Source: an uncultured Clostridia bacterium
GTDB lineage: Bacteria > Bacillota_I > Bacilli_A > RF39 > UBA660
Assembly (NCBI GenBank): GCA_946533175.1
Contig: CAMNBS010000022.1
Coordinates: 1-15,722 of the forward strand
Reading direction: 5' to 3'
DNA: 15,722 nt
The notes under the pieces: generated by a model
What the model saw: only the letters and a program-made list of their open reading frames with translations
Told to the model about the DNA's origin: nothing
Databases searched by the model: none
In this document: positions 13,584 through 15,722 of the stretch, piece by piece
How positions within the stretch are numbered: position 1 is the first letter of the stretch
Layout of the letters: every line of letters starts with the position of its first letter
Program-made: the position numbers and the translations under genes

Positions 13584-14327
13584 ATGAATACAGACATGAT
13601 AAAATTATTGCATGAGTTTAAAAGAATAAAAGAAATGGGGTGGGTAATGGAAAAATCAAAAGGATTTAAATCAGTGGGTTATACTTTTGAAAAGTTATTG
13701 GGAAAAAAAGAAGATGATTTTCCACTGCCAGATTTTGGTAACATAGAAATTAAAACAATGAATACACATTCAACTAAAAATATTCATTTATTTAATTTGA
13801 CTCCAGATGGGGATTTTTTATATCCAATAAAAAGAATACTAAATAGTTTAGGATGCAAGTGTAAGGAAGATAAAAATATAAAGAAATTATATTGCACTTT
13901 TAATGGAAAAGATTTTACTAAATTAATTTATGGTAGAAAAGGAAAATTAAATATTAACTGGGAAAAAGAAAAAATTGATCTACTAATTTATGATTATAAA
14001 AATCAAAATATCAGTATTGGTATATCCTGGTCTTTTGATTTGTTAAAAGAAAGAATAAATATGAAGCTTAAAAATTTGGCATTTATAAGAGCCTCATCAA
14101 GAATAATTGATGGTAATGGTTATTATTACTATAATTCAATAAAGTTTTATAAAATGAAAAGTTTTGAAGTTTTCTTATCACTTATTGAAAATGGTGTTAT
14201 TAGTATTACTTTTAAAATTGGTTACTATAAAACAGGAAGAAGAATGGGGGAAATTTATGACCATGGAACTGATTTTTCAATTAATGCTAATGACATAACG
14301 GCCTTGTATGATGAAATAAAATATTAA
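13584..14327 (+). CDS. Solitary MvaI/BcnI-type restriction endonuclease
   Basis: The protein has 247 residues from ATG 13584, which is 5 nt after GGAGG; an in-frame TTG at 13572 overlaps that site and is rejected. The N-terminal pattern is that of the MvaI/BcnI family: WVMEKSKGFKSVGYTFEKLLG, then PLPDFGNIEIKTM, giving the nuclease motif Asp50-x4-Glu55-x-Lys57, with Glu36 upstream. NIHLFNLTPDG and the C-terminal YDHGTDFSINANDITALYDEI also fit the family, whose HGT...LY ending is distinctive. Members are monomers that cut CCNGG-like sites one strand at a time; the specificity here is unknown. No methyltransferase, vsr or mutL gene is nearby, so a protecting enzyme must be elsewhere or the gene is orphaned. 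Thirteen of its 28 Ile codons are ATA, which looks higher than in the housekeeping genes and would fit recent transfer. Confidence 0.78.
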   Translation: MNTDMIKLLHEFKRIKEMGWVMEKSKGFKSVGYTFEKLLGKKEDDFPLPDFGNIEIKTMNTHSTKNIHLFNLTPDGDFLYPIKRILNSLGCKCKEDKNIKKLYCTFNGKDFTKLIYGRKGKLNINWEKEKIDLLIYDYKNQNISIGISWSFDLLKERINMKLKNLAFIRASSRIIDGNGYYYYNSIKFYKMKSFEVFLSLIENGVISITFKIGYYKTGRRMGEIYDHGTDFSINANDITALYDEIKY

Positions 14328-14349
14328 TTGAATTTAGTTATTTTGTGCG

Positions 14350-14375
14350 GTAACCAAAAGGTTGCTTTCTCTTTT
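14350..14375 (+). terminator. Probable terminator of the endonuclease gene
   Basis: GTAACC (14350-14355) pairs with GGTTGC (14360-14365) around AAAA with one G-T pair, followed by TTTCTCTTTT. Confidence 0.55.
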
Positions 14376-14405
14376 AAAGGTTTGTGGTCAAGTGATTGCA
14401 GATAA

Positions 14406-14438
14406 TAAAAAAAGACAATCTTTAAAAAGATTATCTTT
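14406..14438 (-). terminator. Terminator of the tRNA operon (- strand)
   Basis: Read on the - strand, AAAGATAATCTT pairs with AAGATTGTCTTT with one G-T pair around a 4-nt loop, then a T run. It lies just past the 3' end of tRNA-Pro. Confidence 0.85.
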
Positions 14439-14448
14439 AATTCAAAAA

Positions 14449-14525
14449 TGGTCGGGATGACAGGATTTGAACCTGCAACCACTTGGTCCCAAACCAAGTG
14501 CTCTACCAAATTGAGCCACATCCCG
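14449..14525 (-). tRNA. tRNA-Pro(UGG)
   Basis: 77 nt with encoded CCA. The acceptor CGGGATG/CATCCCG is perfect over 7 bp with discriminator A. The D-arm is GCTC/GAGC. The anticodon stem CTTGG/CCAAG closes loop TTTGGGA with anticodon TGG, which reads proline codons. The T-arm is GCAGG/CCTGT with loop TTCAAAT. It is the second gene of a two-tRNA operon, 6 nt after tRNA-Arg. Confidence 0.97.
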
Positions 14526-14531
14526 ATATCA

Positions 14532-14608
14532 TGGTGCGCCCGGTAGGAATTGAACCCGCAACCTTTTGGTCCGTAGCCAAACGCTCTATCCAATTGAGCT
14601 ACGAGCGC
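14532..14608 (-). tRNA. tRNA-Arg(ACG)
   Basis: 77 nt with encoded CCA. The acceptor GCGCTCG/CGGGCGC has one T-G pair. The D-arm is GCTC/GAGC. The anticodon stem TTTGG/CCAAA closes loop CTACGGA with anticodon ACG, which after A-to-I editing by TadA reads CGU, CGC and CGA. The T-stem GCGGG/CCTAC is unusual: it has a C-A mismatch at its second pair and a G-T at its third. It is the first gene of the operon. Confidence 0.95.
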
Positions 14609-14642
14609 GTAATATCGCTGTTTTCCTTGAACAACACTAGAT

Positions 14643-14671
14643 ATATTAACATAATACGTTAATTAAGTCAA
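14643..14671 (-). promoter_or_regulatory. Promoter of the tRNA-Arg/tRNA-Pro operon (- strand)
   Basis: On the - strand: TTGACT (14671-14666), a 17-nt spacer, TAATAT (14648-14643) with an upstream TG, so an extended -10. The start near 14636 lies about 28 nt before the mature tRNA-Arg 5' end. Confidence 0.75.
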
Positions 14672-14689
14672 GATTATTACTTCAAAATG

Positions 14690-14717
14690 TTTACAATTTT
14701 TTTTGGTATGTTATAAT
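14690..14717 (+). promoter_or_regulatory. Promoter of the carboxylesterase gene
   Basis: TTTACA at 14690-14695, a 16-nt spacer and consensus TATAAT at 14712-14717 with TG one base upstream. It is divergent from the tRNA promoter, with 18 nt between their -35 boxes. The start falls near 14724, which rules out the in-frame ATG at 14722 as the normal start codon. Confidence 0.8.
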
Positions 14718-14769
14718 ATTTATGATTTTAATTATTGTAATAATGATGTATATTACAATTAGGAGGAAT

Positions 14770-15477
14770 ATGATTTTTTTTAGAAAAGCTATTTTAATTA
14801 TCCATGGATTTACGGGTAATTTGTATGATAATGAATATTTAATGAATTATTTGGAATTTGATCATAATTATGATGTATTTGCTAGAACTCTTCCTGGTCA
14901 TAATAAGGATCGTTTTTCTCATGCAAAGTTTGATGATTGGTTAAAATTTGTTGATAACGAAATTCAGGAATTAATTAATAATGGCTATCGAACAATTTAT
15001 GTTGTTGGCCATTCTATGGGAGGAATATTAGCTTGTTATGTAGCTGGAAAATATCCGCAAATAAAAAAGCTAGTTTTAGTTAATGCGGCGTTTGATTATA
15101 TTAATTTAAAACAAAATACGAATGATATTAAGAAGAAAGATTTGGAAAAATATAGTCACTTATGGGAAAAAGCTTTAAGAACTTCACCATTTATGCTCTT
15201 AGAATTTCGTAAACTTGTTAAAGAGAGTCAAAGCTATTTATCGAAAGTAAAATGTGATACACTAATACTTCGTAGTATGAATGATGAGATAATCCCTTTT
15301 GAAGTAGGGGATATGATTTATAATAAAATTAATACTAATAATAAATGGATTACAAATATTAAGGATGCTAGTCATGTGGTCTTATCGGGAAATAGGAAAG
15401 AAGTAGCAAGTGGTTATATTAAAGATTTCTTAAAAGGTGGCTTAAGGTGGAATAAAAATAAAAAAGAAGAAATTTAG
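14770..15477 (+). CDS. Alpha/beta-hydrolase, Est30-like carboxylesterase
   Basis: The protein has 235 residues from ATG 14770, which is preceded by a full AGGAGG at a short 3-nt distance. An ATG at 14722 in the same frame coincides with the expected transcription start and has no ribosome site, so it is not chosen. The fold is shown by ILIIHGFTGN (oxyanion-hole HGF), the nucleophile elbow GHSMGG with Ser82, Asp172 in SMNDEIIP, and His202 in DASHVVLSG, with the usual spacing. The family (monoacylglycerol lipase/carboxylesterase type, as Geobacillus Est30) hydrolyses short-chain esters and monoacylglycerols in the cytosol. The physiological substrate is unknown. There is no signal peptide once the short start is used. 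It is a single-gene unit with its own promoter and terminator. Confidence 0.9.
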   Translation: MIFFRKAILIIHGFTGNLYDNEYLMNYLEFDHNYDVFARTLPGHNKDRFSHAKFDDWLKFVDNEIQELINNGYRTIYVVGHSMGGILACYVAGKYPQIKKLVLVNAAFDYINLKQNTNDIKKKDLEKYSHLWEKALRTSPFMLLEFRKLVKESQSYLSKVKCDTLILRSMNDEIIPFEVGDMIYNKINTNNKWITNIKDASHVVLSGNRKEVASGYIKDFLKGGLRWNKNKKEEI

Positions 15478-15481
15478 TATA

Positions 15482-15511
15482 AAAGTGTTCTTAATTAAGG
15501 GCATTTTTTTT
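15482..15511 (+). terminator. Terminator after the carboxylesterase gene
   Basis: AAGTGTTCTT (15483-15492) pairs with AAGGGCATTT (15497-15506) through 7 standard and 3 G-T pairs around AATT, ending in a run of eight T. Confidence 0.8.
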
Positions 15512-15519
15512 AAAAAGTC

Positions 15520-15547
15520 TTGCATTAATTATAATTTTTAGTATAAT
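15520..15547 (+). promoter_or_regulatory. Promoter of the last, partial gene
   Basis: TTGCAT at 15520-15525, a 16-nt spacer and TATAAT at 15542-15547. GGAGG at 15563-15567 serves the start at 15572. Confidence 0.7.
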
Positions 15548-15571
15548 TAGATTATAAGGTATGGAGGCGTA

Positions 15572-15722
15572 ATGAGTCATAAAGATAAAAAAATATTAAT
15601 AATTATATGTGGTGTTTTCTTAGCTGTATTAGCTTTTATTGTGTATTTAATGTTATCAAATAAAGATGCTTTAGAGAGTAGTATTGGTACAACAAGAAGT
15701 GAGTTAAGACTTGGAGATACAA
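15572..15722 (+). CDS. N-terminal fragment of a membrane or exported protein
   Basis: The frame is open from ATG 15572, 4 nt after GGAGG, to the window edge; 50 codons are visible. It begins MSHKDKK, followed by a hydrophobic helix at about residues 8-28 (ILIIICGVFLAVLAFIVYLML) and then a polar stretch (SNKDALESS...). This is an N-terminal membrane anchor or uncleaved signal. Nothing can be said of the function from this fragment. Confidence 0.75.
   Translation, partial: MSHKDKKILIIICGVFLAVLAFIVYLMLSNKDALESSIGTTRSELRLGDT

Noticed and set aside
14324..14593. Open frame of 89 codons on the - strand
   Set aside because: It lies across both tRNAs and their terminator; the apparent protein is translated tRNA sequence.
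14722..14769. Sixteen extra N-terminal residues on the carboxylesterase (a possible signal helix)
   Set aside because: The upstream ATG sits at the predicted transcription start without a ribosome site, while AGGAGG precedes the ATG at 14770, which gives the usual family start.
1..15722. Reassignment of TGA to tryptophan, as in some Mollicutes
   Set aside because: Trp is encoded by TGG throughout, no conserved protein contains an internal TGA, and the TGA at 11317-11319 ends its protein sensibly.
1..15722. CRISPR array, insertion sequence or prophage
   Set aside because: No spaced repeats of CRISPR type, no transposase, integrase or phage structural gene, and no terminal inverted repeats were found; the only ordered repeat is the 10-bp array at 9403-9442.

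Overview
The window is strongly A+T-rich bacterial chromosome. Shine-Dalgarno sites are clear, the promoters look like sigma-A, TAA and TAG dominate as stops, and TGG is used for Trp with no TGA inside any frame, so the standard bacterial code applies. The HrcA-type operator, the T-box leader, the ComEB/CspR/KinA-like families and a threonyl-tRNA synthetase without a TGS domain together suggest a low-GC Firmicute. It is probably one of the Bacilli lineages near the Mollicutes (Erysipelotrichales, RF39 or a similar gut group). This placement is inference. All protein genes are on the + strand; two tRNAs are on the - strand.

Layout. 53-1654: a large cytosolic protein with a transglutaminase-like Cys-His-Asp triad. 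1661-4010: a heat-shock operon, htpG-hsp20, with a CIRCE operator lying on its promoter and a terminator behind it. 4063-4713: an anchored exported protein of unknown role. 4746-6551: mtaB (tRNA t6A37 methylthiotransferase), overlapping a dCMP deaminase gene that resembles the vertebrate/T4 type more than ComEB. 6558-9021: an extended -10 promoter, a threonine T-box, an unrecognised 156-residue protein and thrS, the last two overlapping. 9076-9408: a one-helix membrane protein with a PTS EIIB fold that lacks the phosphorylated cysteine. 9403-10072: a sensorless soluble histidine kinase whose promoter carries tandem 10-bp repeats matching Spo0A boxes. 10103-10632: trmL. 10611-13542: two translationally coupled exported proteins, one with a C-terminal anchor and one large and Cys-rich with an SH3-like segment. 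13584-14327: a solitary MvaI/BcnI-type restriction endonuclease. 14406-14671: tRNA-Arg(ACG) and tRNA-Pro(UGG) on the - strand with their own promoter and terminator. 14690-15511: an Est30-like carboxylesterase. 15520-15722: promoter and start of a membrane protein cut by the window edge.

How the parts fit. Most genes are housekeeping: protein folding, tRNA modification and charging, and pyrimidine supply. Regulation is unusually readable, with CIRCE for chaperones, a T-box for threonine, and a probable Spo0A-type array for the kinase. The accessory interest lies in the kinase and its array, the Cys-less EIIB-like protein next to it, the unknown gene placed under threonine T-box control, the Cys-rich surface pair and the orphan endonuclease. 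No CRISPR array, insertion sequence, integrase or phage gene is visible.
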